Below the pieces are notes generated by a model that saw nothing but the letters and a program-made list of their open reading frames with translations, had not been told where the DNA came from and did not search any database. From assembly GCA_030674185.1 (NCBI GenBank), contig CM060312.1, forward strand, positions 28,696,835 through 28,760,834: 64,000 bases of DNA, written 5' to 3'. The translations under genes and the position numbers were made by a program. Every line of letters starts with the position of its first letter. Position 1 is the stretch's first letter. The stretch is from Monoplex corrugatus. Its lineage: Eukaryota; Mollusca; Gastropoda; Littorinimorpha; Ranellidae. Of the stretch, positions 1 to 10,785 are shown piece by piece.

Positions 1-117
1 GTTTTTGTTGTTGTTTTTGTTGTTGTTGTTGCTTCTGCTGCTGCTGCTGCTGCTGTTGTTGTTGTTGGTGGTGGTGGTGGTGGTGGTGGTGGTGGTGGTG
101 GTGGTGGTGGTTGCTGC

Positions 118-150
<33 letters not shown>
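1..150. repeat. (GTT/GTG/GCT)n trinucleotide tract
   Basis: Nearly pure runs of GTT, GCT and GTG fill this stretch. The open frame of poly-Leu/poly-Val through it is only a product of the repeat. It may be the simple-sequence tail of a retroelement that starts outside the window. Confidence 0.9.
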
Positions 151-152
<2 letters not shown>

Positions 153-299
153 CAGTTTACCTACGAAAGTGGCTTTTTTTCTACAGATTTGGCCAGGGAC
201 AGCTCTTCTGTTGCCGTGAGATTTTTTGCATGCGCTAAGTGTGTGCTGCACGCGGGACTTCGGTTATCGTCGATTTCGAAAGACTAGCACCCAGAACCA

Positions 300-420
300 G
301 TAGGCCTACTCAAGATTTGACACAGGGGGGATAATGGGAATCCCTGTCCGATTAGAAATCGAACCTGCCGGGGTTCTCGAATCCAAGGTGGGGCTTTTAT
401 CGACTAAGCCACATACTGTT
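300..420. repeat. possible tRNA-like SINE fragment
   Basis: The stretch includes a motif resembling a decayed Pol III B box in inverse orientation (gaacctgccggggttctcga) and a phrase like the tRNA-derived heads of SINEs (cgactaagccac). No full SINE boundary is visible. The remainder of 150-600 shows nothing else I recognise. Confidence 0.3.
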
Positions 421-539
421 ACACTGATTAGTTTATCAGTTCATTTTATTGTGTTGTATTTTATTTCATCGTAAGTTTTCATGCCTACGTGTGCATATGA
501 TATGAGACCATATTCATGTGTGTCTGTTATTTTCTTGTA

Positions 540-660
540 TGTGTGTACGTGCGTGGGTATGTGTGTGCGTACGTGCATGTGTGTGTCTGTGTGTTGGGAA
601 GATTGTGTGTGTGTGTGTGTTTGCGTGTGTTTGTGTGTGTGTGTGTGTTATTGGGTAATA
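540..660. repeat. degenerate (GT)n microsatellite
   Basis: GT-rich tract with runs of GTGTGT and interspersed GTAC and GTTT. The short Cys/Val open frame over it is a repeat artefact. Confidence 0.85.
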
Positions 661-839
661 TCACTACCAACTAAGTGTATTTAACAGGTAGTATCACAAC
701 CCCTTCTTTCTCATTTTACATTGTGATCTGTTATGGTGTTATTTTTTATAAACCATGTTTACGCTGTTTTGATGTATCTGCCTATGTTTGTATTGCATTA
801 ATATACTGACATGGCACCTTCATCCTTCACCCGAAAACG

Positions 840-1180
840 TGTATGTGTGTGTGTGTGTGTTTGTTTGTTTGTTTGTTTGTTTGTTCATGTAAAGTGCGAC
901 AAGCGTTCTCTGACGTGGATTGTTAGCGCCATATAAAGGGAAATATTAGTATTATCATTGTTGTTATCATCATTATCATTATTGTTGTTGTTGTTGTTGT
1001 TGTTGTCATCATTATCATCATCATCATCATTATTGTCGTCGTTGACGTCGTTTTCGTCGTCATTGTTATTATCATAATTATTATTATCATCGTCGTCGTC
1101 GTTGTCGTTGTTGTCGTCGTCGTCATCATCATCATCATCAGTATGTTATCATCATCATCATCATCATCATCGAGGTTGTC
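840..1180 (+). mobile_element. non-LTR retrotransposon 3' end with simple-repeat tail
   Basis: A (TG)n(TTTG)n stretch is followed by a short non-repetitive segment (tagcgccatataaaggg) and then by a long ATT/ATC/GTT trinucleotide run. A GCGC-ATATAAA motif directly before a trinucleotide tail is the usual look of L2/CR1-type LINE 3' ends. No coding region is left, so the family assignment is inference. Confidence 0.45.
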
Positions 1181-1383
1181 CAGGTCATCATAGAGGCACT
1201 GGCCCGGAGGACAACTATGATGCAGAAGTAAATCTGTCCATGTGTGGTACAACGAAGTCCTTCTGTGGCTGCTGATTTCGCAGTGAAGTTGAACAAAATA
1301 ATAGAAAGTCAATGTGCTCTTCAACAATTGAATTAGTCAGTCGCACACTGAAAGGAAGCACAGGTGTAGGCCTACGGTCTAGT

Positions 1384-1399
1384 CTCTGTGTGTGTGTGT

Positions 1400-1465
<66 letters not shown>

Positions 1466-1515
1466 TGTGTGTCTGTGTGTCTGTGTGTGTGTGTCTGTCT
1501 GTGTGTGTGCGCGCG
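1384..1515. repeat. (GT)n microsatellite
   Basis: Long GT dinucleotide run ending in GTCTGTGT and GCGCGC variants. Open His/Thr and Cys/Val frames on both strands are artefacts. Confidence 0.95.
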
Positions 1516-1821
1516 CTCCTGTGTATGAGTAGTGTATTTTCATGCACTTTATGATTGAGGCTGGCATTGTGGTAGCAGTTGTATTCAATTTGTCCTTTAG
1601 AAATGATAAAGTACCTTTTCATTTGAATTTGTTATGAATTTGAAGTTAGCCCGTCATTGTCATGCTGCAACACTATATGTTTTTGCACGCTTGAAGGTTT
1701 AATGAATAATGTTTTGTTCTTGTGAAACACATTGAGCATGCATTTGACATGGATCCTTTGCGCTATTTAAGTGAAATTGTTTTTAAAAATATTAAACTAT
1801 CGCCTTAGAAGGGCTGGGCAC

Positions 1822-1976
<155 letters not shown>

Positions 1977-1984
1977 TTTAGTTG

Positions 1985-2290
1985 GTGTTGTTTCCCTGAA
2001 GAGGTCTTTCCAAGAGCCTGCTGTATAATGCTCATGTCTTACATCGTGCAAGTCCAAGCATTCAATGAAAAGGTGCCTAAGGCCGAATGGCTCGTCACAC
2101 GATAGAAACCATGGAGTTTCTTTATTTTTCAAAAGGTGTGAGTGAGTGTAGAATGTGTGACCTGTGTGTAACCTACATAACGTTGTCTGTTTCCTAAGAA
2201 ATGATGGGAGAATCTGTTTAAGGTTGGACCGGATTTAGAAAAGTTTGTTGCTGTAGTTGTTCCAATCCTCTACAAGAGATCTTTCACATC
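1985..2290 (-). mobile_element. non-LTR retrotransposon 3' coding remnant (RNase H/C-terminal region)
   Basis: On the minus strand the translation around 2095-2000 contains CDEPFGLRHLFIECLDL followed by a TAGSWKDLF phrase. This resembles the Cys/His-rich C-terminal region of Jockey/CR1-like non-LTR polyproteins. A diverged copy is at about 14425-14660; shared blocks include the segments before and after ggagaatctntttaggttgg. Both copies are full of stops. Confidence 0.55.
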
Positions 2291-2850
2291 ATCGTGTTCG
2301 ATGGTAGCTGCTGCAACAGAAGTCAGAACAATTCTTCTCCACTCACTCCGGTCTTGACCTCCATGCGCCATCTCACAGATCCCCAAACCGCCGATGCTGA
2401 TGATGATGCCACGCAGGAGATGGATTGTCCACCCGCATCTAGCCTGGCCTCAACATCTCTCTGCAAAACCGTTGCCACCAGGGCTGTGTCGGTGCCGCGG
2501 GCTGCACGGCCGATGTATCTCATTCCTACCCAAAGGCGTTTTTGTTCCTACCTTGCTGATCTCTCCGGCCAGATCAGACATTTTAGAATTTTGATTTTAA
2601 GAGCTGTTGGTATTCTTCTGTCATTCCAAACATTGTTGAGTTGGATCATTTTCTGTTTTGCCGTGATATCTCTGCTGCTTTGATGTCATTTCCATCTGCT
2701 TTTCTGCGCGTCCAGGCTTCACAGTTATGCAGCACTAGGCTACTGGCCATATCAGACATTTTAGAATTTTGATTTTAAGAGCTGTTGGTATTCTTCTGTC
2801 ATTCCAAACATTGTTGAGTTGGATCTTTTTCTGTTTTGCCATTCCCACGG
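2290..2850 (-). mobile_element. decayed non-LTR fragment with internal direct duplication
   Basis: Minus-strand translation gives short pieces such as LHNCEAWTRRKADGNDIKAAE, like the CETWT...IKAAE region near the C terminus of RTE/CR1-type polyproteins, but no long frame survives. An approximately 81-bp segment occurs twice as a direct repeat, at about 2569-2650 and 2747-2828, differing at only a few bases. Confidence 0.45.
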
Positions 2851-3094
2851 CGCTCTAGCCACTGATGAAAGAACAGTGCATATATCGGCAGAGAATGCCC
2901 CCGGCCTAAATCTATAATTAGCAGGTAGCTGGAATCTGTTTTTAGTGTAGCGTATGTAGTAAGCACACTCCAGCAGTGTTTCCTGACCTTGATGATGGTG
3001 TTGGCATCTGTGTGGGTTGTTCACCCTTTGTCTTAATGAACCGCACCTTTGTTTTGTCTGTCTCTTGCCAAGAGTTGCTCAGTGCAACCGTGAG

Positions 3095-3240
3095 CGTGTT
3101 TTGTTTTTGTTTTTGTTTTTGTTCTGTTCTTGTTTTCGTTTTTGCTTGGTTGTTATAGTTTGTTTGGTTTGTTTTTCATTGCTTATTTTTTCTTTTGTTT
3201 TTTGTTTGTTTTGTTTGTTTGTTTGTTTGTTTGTTTGCTT
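3095..3240. repeat. (TTTTG)n / (TTTG)n simple repeat
   Basis: T-rich pentanucleotide and tetranucleotide runs. Phe/Leu-rich open frames here are artefacts. Confidence 0.9.
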
Positions 3241-3289
3241 TTGAACAATATTGAAGTGAGAGGGAATCTATTGAGAAAAGACTAGTATC

Positions 3290-3374
3290 ATCTTCATCAT
3301 CATTATTATCATTATTATTATTATTATCATTGTTATTATTTCATTACTAGTATTATTATTATTTATTATTATTA

Positions 3375-3418
<44 letters not shown>

Positions 3419-3455
3419 CATTATTATTATTACTATTATTATTATTATTATTATT

Positions 3456-3493
<38 letters not shown>

Positions 3494-3590
3494 CGTTGTC
3501 GTTGTTCTTATTATTATTATCATCATCATCATTATTACAACTATCATTATTATTATTGTTGTTGTTAATATTATTATTATGATTTCTATA
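3290..3590. repeat. (ATT)n / (GTT)n trinucleotide tract
   Basis: Long ATT and GTT runs with ATC interruptions, possibly a second LINE-tail expansion. Confidence 0.95.
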
Positions 3591-3659
3591 TAATAAGGCA
3601 TAGTAGTTATATCATTCTTTGTCTTTTATTTTTCCGTCTCCACTGTTTGCACACGTATT

Positions 3660-3672
3660 TTCTTACACACAC

Positions 3673-3715
<43 letters not shown>

Positions 3716-4049
3716 ACACACACATACACACACACACATACACACACACACATACACACACACACACATACACATACACACACATACACACATATACACA
3801 CACATACAACATACAACACACACATACACACACACATACACACACACACATACACACACATACACACACACACACACACACATACACACACACACACAGA
3901 GGCCTACACAGGCCTACACACAAACACAGACACACACACGCACAACACACACACATACACACTCACGCACGCACACACACACTCATACACATATACATAC
4001 ACACTCACACACTGTCTGTGTCTTTTTCACCACACACACACACACACAC

Positions 4050-4083
<34 letters not shown>

Positions 4084-4161
4084 ACACACCATACACACAC
4101 ACGCAGACACAACACCAGACACATACACAACACATCACACCAACACACATTCATACATGTA

Positions 4162-4199
<38 letters not shown>

Positions 4200-4345
4200 C
4201 GTCGGCATTCACTCATTCATTCTCTCATTCTCTCTCTCTCTCTCTTTCACACACACACACACAGCATACGCGCGTGCGTACGCACGCATACGCACATGCA
4301 CGCGCGCGCGCACACGTACACACACACACACACACACACATCAGC
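3660..4345. repeat. (CA)n microsatellite block
   Basis: Several CA runs interrupted by TACA, GCAC and a short (CT)n at about 4218-4247. Frames of 246 and 283 codons (His/Thr-rich) across it are artefacts of an open dinucleotide repeat. Confidence 0.95.
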
Positions 4346-5200
4346 TTGTTACAAATGGCACGAGGAATTGCTTGCCTCTCGCGTTAGTTCAGGTCAACCA
4401 TGAATCTGAATTTCTTTGCGGTGGGTCCTTCGAGTTTCTATCACATTTGAGCTTTTGCTGTGACTGGTGATAACATCGAAAAGTAATCACTGATTTAATT
4501 GATTTTATTTACTGGACCATGCAGCAGTGCCTATGTGTTGTTGAAAAGGTCCAAAGACGAAAGCCAAGTCACCGAGCTGTGTGAACTTCCGACAGGGTAC
4601 CGGTAGGCTTAAACACTTTACCTTCTTTTGCAGTTTTGCACTGTTATAATAATGGTGGTCCCCTCATGTCTTTGTAGGCTGGTGGTTGGGGCACACACAC
4701 ACGAACGCACGCACGCACGCACACACACACACACACGCACGCGCACACACATACACACACACTCATCACAGCCACAGTCGCTCAGATACGCGTAGAATAT
4801 AGTTGAAAAAGATGAATCTTCAGACCAGATTTGACGGAAATGAGTGAAGCTGAATGTTTAACGTGGACAAGGAGTTCGTCCTATGGCACCGGACCTTGAG
4901 AAGTGAATTCACACTGACCAAATGATTTCGTTTTGAAAGATGGAACACAAAATACTCTGGAATCAGAAGAGGAGTAACGGTTTCTGTGTAGGTGTAGCTG
5001 ATAAGAAAAGTAGTTATTCATAGTGGTTTTATTTGTTCAGATAATAATTTAATTATTTACTAGATAATTTTTATAATCTCTAAATTCTAGTATAATATAC
5101 CTGCCAATCTGTCTCCTCTGTCCATTCTTTTAGACCTATTTATTTTTCTGTTTACTTGCATATTTTTAGTCTTGGTCCAAACATTTTTGGTCTCACTGTT
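4346..5200. other. no gene recognised
   Basis: Ordinary AT-rich sequence apart from a (CA)n/(GCAC)n patch at about 4692-4762. I see no coding or RNA feature. Confidence 0.5.
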
Positions 5201-5222
5201 TTCAGTTTGCCTGCCTGTACAG

Positions 5223-5321
5223 GCATTACACTACGCGAGGCTACGACAGTACGTACAGCACCACGAACGAGCAGTAGCAGCAGAAGCTGCAAGAACGCCA
5301 AAAGCGAGAACAACAAAACAA
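5223..5321 (+). CDS. candidate internal exon, unknown protein
   Basis: A 99-nt (33-codon) open segment is bounded by an AG acceptor preceded by a pyrimidine-rich tract (an alternative acceptor lies at 5204-5205) and a good GTAAGG donor at 5322. It is phase 0 at both ends. The translation begins ALHYARLRQYVQHHERAVAA and continues with a basic Ala/Thr/Lys stretch ending TTKQ. Composition is protein-like and unlike the flanking repeat. I do not recognise the family and cannot find partner exons nearby. It directly precedes the 22-bp satellite, so it may be the relic of a gene or retroelement fragment. Confidence 0.3.
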
Positions 5322-5364
5322 GTAAGGCGCCCATTAATTTGTGCTGTAGAGAAAACAAACAAAA

Positions 5365-7371
5365 GAAACAACAAACTACAGAAGAAGAAACAACAAACTA
5401 CAGGAGAAGAAACACAAACTAAGAAGAAGAAACAACAAACTACAGAAAAAGAAACAACAAACTACAGAAAAGAACAACAAACTACAGAAAAGAAACAACA
5501 AACTACAGAAAGAAACAACAAACACAGAAGAAGAAACAACAAACTACAGAAAAGAAACAACAAACTACAGAAAAAGAAACAACAAACTACAGAAGAAGAA
5601 ACAACAAACTACAGAAAAGAAACAACAAACTACAGAAGAAGAAACAACAAACTACAGAAGAAGAAACAACAAACTACAGAAGAAGAAACAACAAACTACA
5701 GAAAAGAAACAACAAACTACAGAAGAAGAACAACAAACTACAGAAAAGAAACAACAAACTACAGAAGAAACAACAAACTACAGAAAAAGAAACAACAAAC
5801 TACAGAAGAAGAAAACAACAAACTACAGAAGAAGAAAACAACAAACTACAGAAAAGAAACAACAAACTACAGAAAAAAAACAACAAACTACAGAAGAAAA
5901 ACAACAAACTACAGAAGAAAGAAACACAAACTACAGAAGAAGAAACAACAAAATACAGAAGAAGAAACACAAACTACAGAAAAGAAACAACAAACTACAG
6001 AAAAGAAAAAGACAAACTACAGAAGGAAAAACAACAAACTACAGAAGAAAAACAACAAACTACAGAGAGAAAAACAACAAAACTACAGAAGAAGAAACAA
6101 CAAACTACAGAAGAAGAAACAACAAACTACAGAAGAAAAACAAAAACTACAGAAGAAAAACAACAAACTACAGAAGAGAAAAACAACAAACTACAGAGAG
6201 AAAAAACAAACTACAGAAGAAGAAACAACAAACTACAGAGAAGAAACAACAAACTACAGAGAAAAAACAAACAAACTACAGAAGGAAAAAACAACACAAA
6301 TACAGAAGGAAGAAACAACAAACTACAGAAGGAAAAACACAAACTACAGAAGGAAACAACAAAACTACAGAAGAGAACAGAAAACAAGGAAAACAACAAC
6401 TACAGAGGAAAAACAAAAAACTACAAGGAAAAAACAACAAACTACAGAAGGAAAAACAACAACTACAGAAGGAAAAAACAACAAACTACAGAGGGAAAAA
6501 CACAAACTACAGAAGGGAAAAAACAATAAACTACACAAGCAGAAAAAACAAACTACGGAAGAAGAAACAACAAATTATAGTTGAAGAAACAACAAACTAC
6601 AGAAGGAGAAACAACAAACTACAGAGGGAAAAAACAACAAACTACAGAAGGAGAAAACAACAAACTACAGAAGGAGAAACAACAAACTACAGAGGAAAAA
6701 CAACAAACTACAGAGGGAAAAACAACAAACTACAGAGGGAAAAACAACAAACTACAGAAGGAAAAAACAATAAAATACAACAAGCAGAAAAAACAAACTA
6801 CGGAAGAAGAAACAACAAATTATAGAAGAAACAATAAACTACAGAAGAGAAACAACAAACTACAGAAGGAAGAAACAACAAACTACAGAAGGAGAAACAA
6901 CAAACTACAGAGGGAAAAACAACAAACTACAGAGGAAAACAACAAACTACAGAAGGAGAAACTACAAACTCCCAAGAAAGATAAACAACAAACTACAGAA
7001 GAAAAAAACAACAAACAACAGAAGGAGAAACAACAAACTACAGGAGAAGAAACAACATTAACAAATTGCCGAAGGAGAAATAACAAACTACAGAAGTAGA
7101 AACAACACACCACAAAACGAGAAACAACAAACTACAGAATGAAAAACAACAAACTGCAGAAGAAGAAACAACAAACTACAGAAGAAAAAGCAAACTGAAA
7201 GCAAACTACATCAGAAGAAACAACAAACCACAGAAAGGAAAACAACAAAGTACAGCAGAAGAAACGACAAACTATAGAAGGAACAGCAACAAACTACAGA
7301 AGAAAAAAGAGCAACACTGTACAGATGAAGAAGTACAGAAGAAACAAACAAACTACAGGAGAAACAATAAC

Positions 7372-7380
<9 letters not shown>
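5365..7380. repeat. 22-bp tandem array (AACAACAAACTACAGAAG type)
   Basis: About 90 copies of a 20-22 bp unit containing AACAACAAACTACAGAAG plus one to three further GAA or GAAAA variants. Copies differ mostly by small A/G indels. The sense strand of the unit has no stop in any frame, and 22 is not a multiple of 3. The array therefore produces long artefactual frames (470 and 172 codons) with a 22-residue period of Lys/Gln/Thr/Asn/Tyr. No start context, intron or conserved domain supports a gene. Confidence 0.95.
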
Positions 7381-7383
<3 letters not shown>

Positions 7384-7405
<22 letters not shown>

Positions 7406-7925
7406 GGTGCCTCGCCGCATGGCGTTGGCGATTATTGACTTCCATCTGTCTCTATCTCTTGTTGCCTCAAGCATCTCTTCCACCCTCCCTGTCTTCAGCC
7501 ACTCTGCAAGTCCGTCTAGCATCTTCTCCCTGGGTCTACCCGGTGCTCTCCTTCCCTCCAGCTTTCCCTTGTGACCAGGTATTTCAATTCCCCTTTCCTC
7601 ATAAAATGGCCTATGAATGTTGCCTGCCTTCTCTTAATCTTCCTTATGAATGATCTACTTGTGTCTGCCTCTATCAAGATTGTCTCGTTTGTTTTCTTTG
7701 CTGTCCATGAAACTCTCAACATCCTTCTTAGAAACCACATCTCGGCTGCCTCAATCTTGATCTGGCTTTGCTTGTTGACTGTCCACGCCTCGAACCGTAC
7801 AACAGTATTGGTTCTATATAACATTCAAGAACTCTCTTCCTGATGTTAATAGATAGACATTTGTTGGTAAGAATGCTTTCCATCTTCTTGAATGTTGTTT
7901 TGGCTTGGCCGATTCTGCTGGCTAT
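7384..7925 (-). mobile_element. 5'-truncated non-LTR retrotransposon inserted in the 22-bp array
   Basis: Minus strand, 7824 to 7516, encodes the C-terminal part of a reverse-transcriptase polyprotein: an LYRTNTVVRFEAWTV segment, then KIEAAEMWFLRRMLRVSWTA, then an IKRRQATFIGHFMRKGEL-like stretch. These are typical of RTE-like elements often labelled craniofacial development protein 2-like. The 3' end is a (GAT)n tail, seen as (ATC)n at 7376-7404. The 22-bp array resumes at about 7952, so the element landed inside it. The same family is at 10786-13510. Confidence 0.8.
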
Positions 7926-7949
7926 TTCTTATGTGCATCTGCCGTCTGG

Positions 7950-8680
7950 TGAAATAACAAAATACAAAAGAAAAAACAACAAACTACAGAAATAACTTAA
8001 CCGACAGAAAAAGAATTAACACACTACAAAAAGAAACATCAACCAACTACAGAAAGAAGCAGCAAACTAGAGAAGAAGCAACTACAGAAACACACGATTA
8101 ACTATACAATAATATTTGTTTTTAAAACCAATAAACTACATGTACAGCAAAATAAACAACAATATACAGTGGAAACAACAAATTACAGAAGAAGAAATAA
8201 TCTAGAAAGAAAACAACAAATTACAGAAAAGAAACAATGATATTCAGAGAAAACAACAAACTACAGAAGAAGAAAAAGATAAAAGGAAACAACAAACTAC
8301 AGAAGAAGAAACAACAATATTCAGATGAAACAACAAACTACAGAAGTCGAAACAATTTACAAGGGAAACAACAACTACAGAAGAAGAAACAACAACATAC
8401 ACAGGAAACAACAAAATACGGAAGAAGAAACAATAAATTACAGAAGAAGAAACAACATGCTACAAAGGAAAAGCATCACACTACAGAAAGAAACAAAACA
8501 AAGCTAAAGAAGAAGAAACTGCAGAACGAAAAAAAAAATAGAGAAAAAACAAAAACAAAAAACAAGCTACAGAAGAAAACCTACAGAAAACTTAAAGATG
8601 AGAATCAAACCACAGAAGCAAAAAACAGTCGAAAAACCAAATTACTGCAGAATAAGAAATGCAAGCTACAGGAAAATTCT
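7950..8680. repeat. 22-bp tandem array, second and more degenerate block
   Basis: Continuation of the array interrupted at 7384-7925. Units are more diverged here (ATACAG, TTCAG and TTACAG variants), grading into unrelated A-rich sequence. Confidence 0.9.
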
Positions 8681-8845
8681 TCTTCATCTCTCTTCTCTCT
8701 TGGCTCTATGAAAAATCATTCAGGCGCCACACTGAAGAATTGTTCACCAGATTGTCGGTTTTGTCACGGCATTGTCGGTTTTGTGGCAACGTGTGGGTTC
8801 CTGCAAATGGTTTCTCTATTTATTCTGCAACGCTGTCAGTCCAAC
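8672..8845 (+). repeat. dispersed repeat, copy 1
   Basis: Shares ordered blocks with 48640-48830: a CT-rich start, then CACCAGATT, then GCAAATGGTTTCTCT and a CTGTCAGTCCA/CTGTCCATCAG end. I do not know the family. Confidence 0.5.
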
Positions 8846-9110
8846 GTTGGATGACCAAGGTAATGTATATCAGTAGCTCCATGGATGGAAACATAGCAGT
8901 CGATGGAGAACCCTCGAAGTTAATCAACACTTCAAATACCTTGAGTCATACAAGTCAGCTAATGCCACACGTAGCAAAGACTCCAAAGCAAGAATTACTC
9001 AAGCCAAACAAAGAATGGTCCATCTTGCTGACATTTGGAAAGACAGATATTTAGGAAGATGTCGCGAAGGCCACGGTCCAACTGCCCAGAAAGTAATCGA
9101 CGCAAGTGAG
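8845..9110 (+). mobile_element. non-LTR reverse transcriptase fragment
   Basis: Split over two frames, the translation reads DGNIAVDGEP and then HFKYLESYKSAN...RITQAKQRMVHLADIWKDR. This matches the FKYLGS...RI..A..RM..L.DIWKD region downstream of the catalytic RT domain of RTE-type elements. The frame change near 8930 shows that the copy is dead. Confidence 0.7.
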
Positions 9111-9117
9111 TGAACAG

Positions 9118-9118
<1 letters not shown>

Positions 9119-9199
<81 letters not shown>

Positions 9200-9440
9200 G
9201 TGTGTGCCCGGGCGTGCATGTGTGTGTATGTGTAGTGTGCGTGCTTGTGTAGGCTATATATGTATGTCATTGTGTCTGTACGTGAGCCAGTGTGTGTGCG
9301 TGCGTGTGTGTATATGTGTGTGTGTGTGTTGTGTGCGTGCGTGTGCTTGTACATGTGTATGTCTGTGTGTGTTCGTTCTTTGATTTAACGTCTTTTCACT
9401 ATGAGTGATATTAGACGGTGTGTTCGTTCTTTGATTTAAC

Positions 9441-9489
<49 letters not shown>

Positions 9490-9510
9490 GCGCGCGCGCG
9501 CGTGTCGCTG
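9119..9510. repeat. (GT)n block with internal duplicated segment
   Basis: Two long GT tracts flank two copies of a short segment (gttcgttctttgatttaacg) at about 9371 and 9423. The second tract ends in a GCGCGC run. A related segment (ggtttaacgtttta) is at about 10573. Confidence 0.9.
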
Positions 9511-9679
9511 GCGAAAGTGTTCAAGTTACTGTCCACGTGTATCGTACAACCAAACATGAAGTAGGCTAATTGTGTAGTGTATTTCAACGCTCATTTTGTT
9601 GAAACTGCACTACACACACTTAAATTAAGACAAAATGTTAAAGTGCCTGATATTTTGGCTTAGTGTGATGGGCGCGGAA

Positions 9680-9840
9680 CTGAAATGGGTATGACGTCAG
9701 ACTTCCAATAGGATAATGTGGGGTTCGATCCTGCCTGGGTACCTCCCATCAGGTGGGTAAAGGTTGGAGATTATACTCTCCTCCCAGGCCAGCATGTTAG
9801 TGCCTAAACCCCCTTCGTGTGTGTACGCACACGGGAAAGT
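9680..9840 (-). repeat. SINE-like repeat, family with ACCTGGGAG core
   Basis: Reading on the minus strand there is a CGTACACACACGAAGGGGG head, then GGCACTAAC, then a GGGAGGAGAGTAT-type block and a gggtaccc-type end. Diverged copies sit at 27230-27415 and 58970-59130 (same strand) and at 37185-37335, 40110-40345 and 50060-50215 (opposite strand). I infer a SINE; family naming is not possible by eye. Confidence 0.6.
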
Positions 9841-9875
9841 GTGTGTGTACATGTATGTTTGTTGTGTTGTGTGTG

Positions 9876-9932
<57 letters not shown>

Positions 9933-9933
9933 G

Positions 9934-10011
<78 letters not shown>

Positions 10012-10067
10012 GTGTTGTGTTGTGTGTGTGTGTGTGTTTGTGCTGTGTGTGTGTGTGTGTGTGTGTG

Positions 10068-10132
<65 letters not shown>

Positions 10133-10310
10133 GTGTTGTGCGTGTGTGTGTGCGTACTTGTGCTTGTGTATGTGTGTGTATGTATGTGAGCATCTGTGTG
10201 TGTGTTTTGTGTGTGTTTTGTGTGAGTGTGTGTGTGTGTGTGTTGTGCCGTGTTTGTGGTGTGTGCGTGCGCGTGCGTGCGTGCGCGTGCGTGCGTGCGT
10301 GCGTGCGCGA
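9840..10310. repeat. (GT)n microsatellite block
   Basis: About 470 bp of GT dinucleotides with TTG, GGG and GCGTGC interruptions. All long Cys/Val and His/Thr frames here are artefacts. It is followed by a unique segment (gctggcgaaag...) that duplicates one at about 9507-9555. Confidence 0.95.
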
Positions 10311-10499
10311 ACGCTGGCGAAAGCATTCAAGTTACTCTTCACGTGTATCGTACAACCAAACGAAATGCAAAATCAGACGGGAAAAAAAAAATAGAAGGGC
10401 ACCAAGATCGTTCATAAGTGACAGAGTAATAGGACTGGCTAAGAAGAAAAGCCAAACACGTAAAAATAACAATCGAAAAGAATACAGGAAGCTAAAGCT

Positions 10500-10720
10500 C
10501 GCGCGTGCGTGTGTGTGTGTGTATGTGTGTGTGTTTGTATGTGTGTGTGAGTGTGTGTGTGTGCTAGTCATTGGTTTAACGTTTTATTTTTCTGAAGTGA
10601 TTTTAGACAAAATAAATAAATGAATAAACAAATAGATAAAATAATGTATACATATAATAATAATAGTAATACTACTACTAATAATAAATAAATGAATAAA
10701 TAAATACGTAAAGAAAAAAG
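10500..10720. repeat. (GT)n then (AAAT)n-type simple repeats
   Basis: A GT tract at 10505-10562 is followed by a dispersed fragment and by AATAAATGAATAA-type and TAATAA-type runs. Confidence 0.85.
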
Positions 10721-10785
10721 CGTTGCGGGTAAGGAGAGTAGAAACAGGAAAGACAAATGCAAATGTTTTATGTGTAGTCAATCTT

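Noticed and set aside
3607..4470. His/Thr and Cys/Val frames up to 283 codons
   Set aside because: (CA)n dinucleotide repeats have no stop codons in either direction.
5172..7099. Long Lys/Gln/Thr-rich open frames (470 and 172 codons)
   Set aside because: They follow the 22-bp tandem unit, which has no stop in any sense frame; period 22 residues equals three units. No start context or domain.
9697..10623. Cys/Val and His/Thr frames up to 268 codons over the second large GT block
   Set aside because: Open only because of (GT)n; flanking unique sequence contributes stops.
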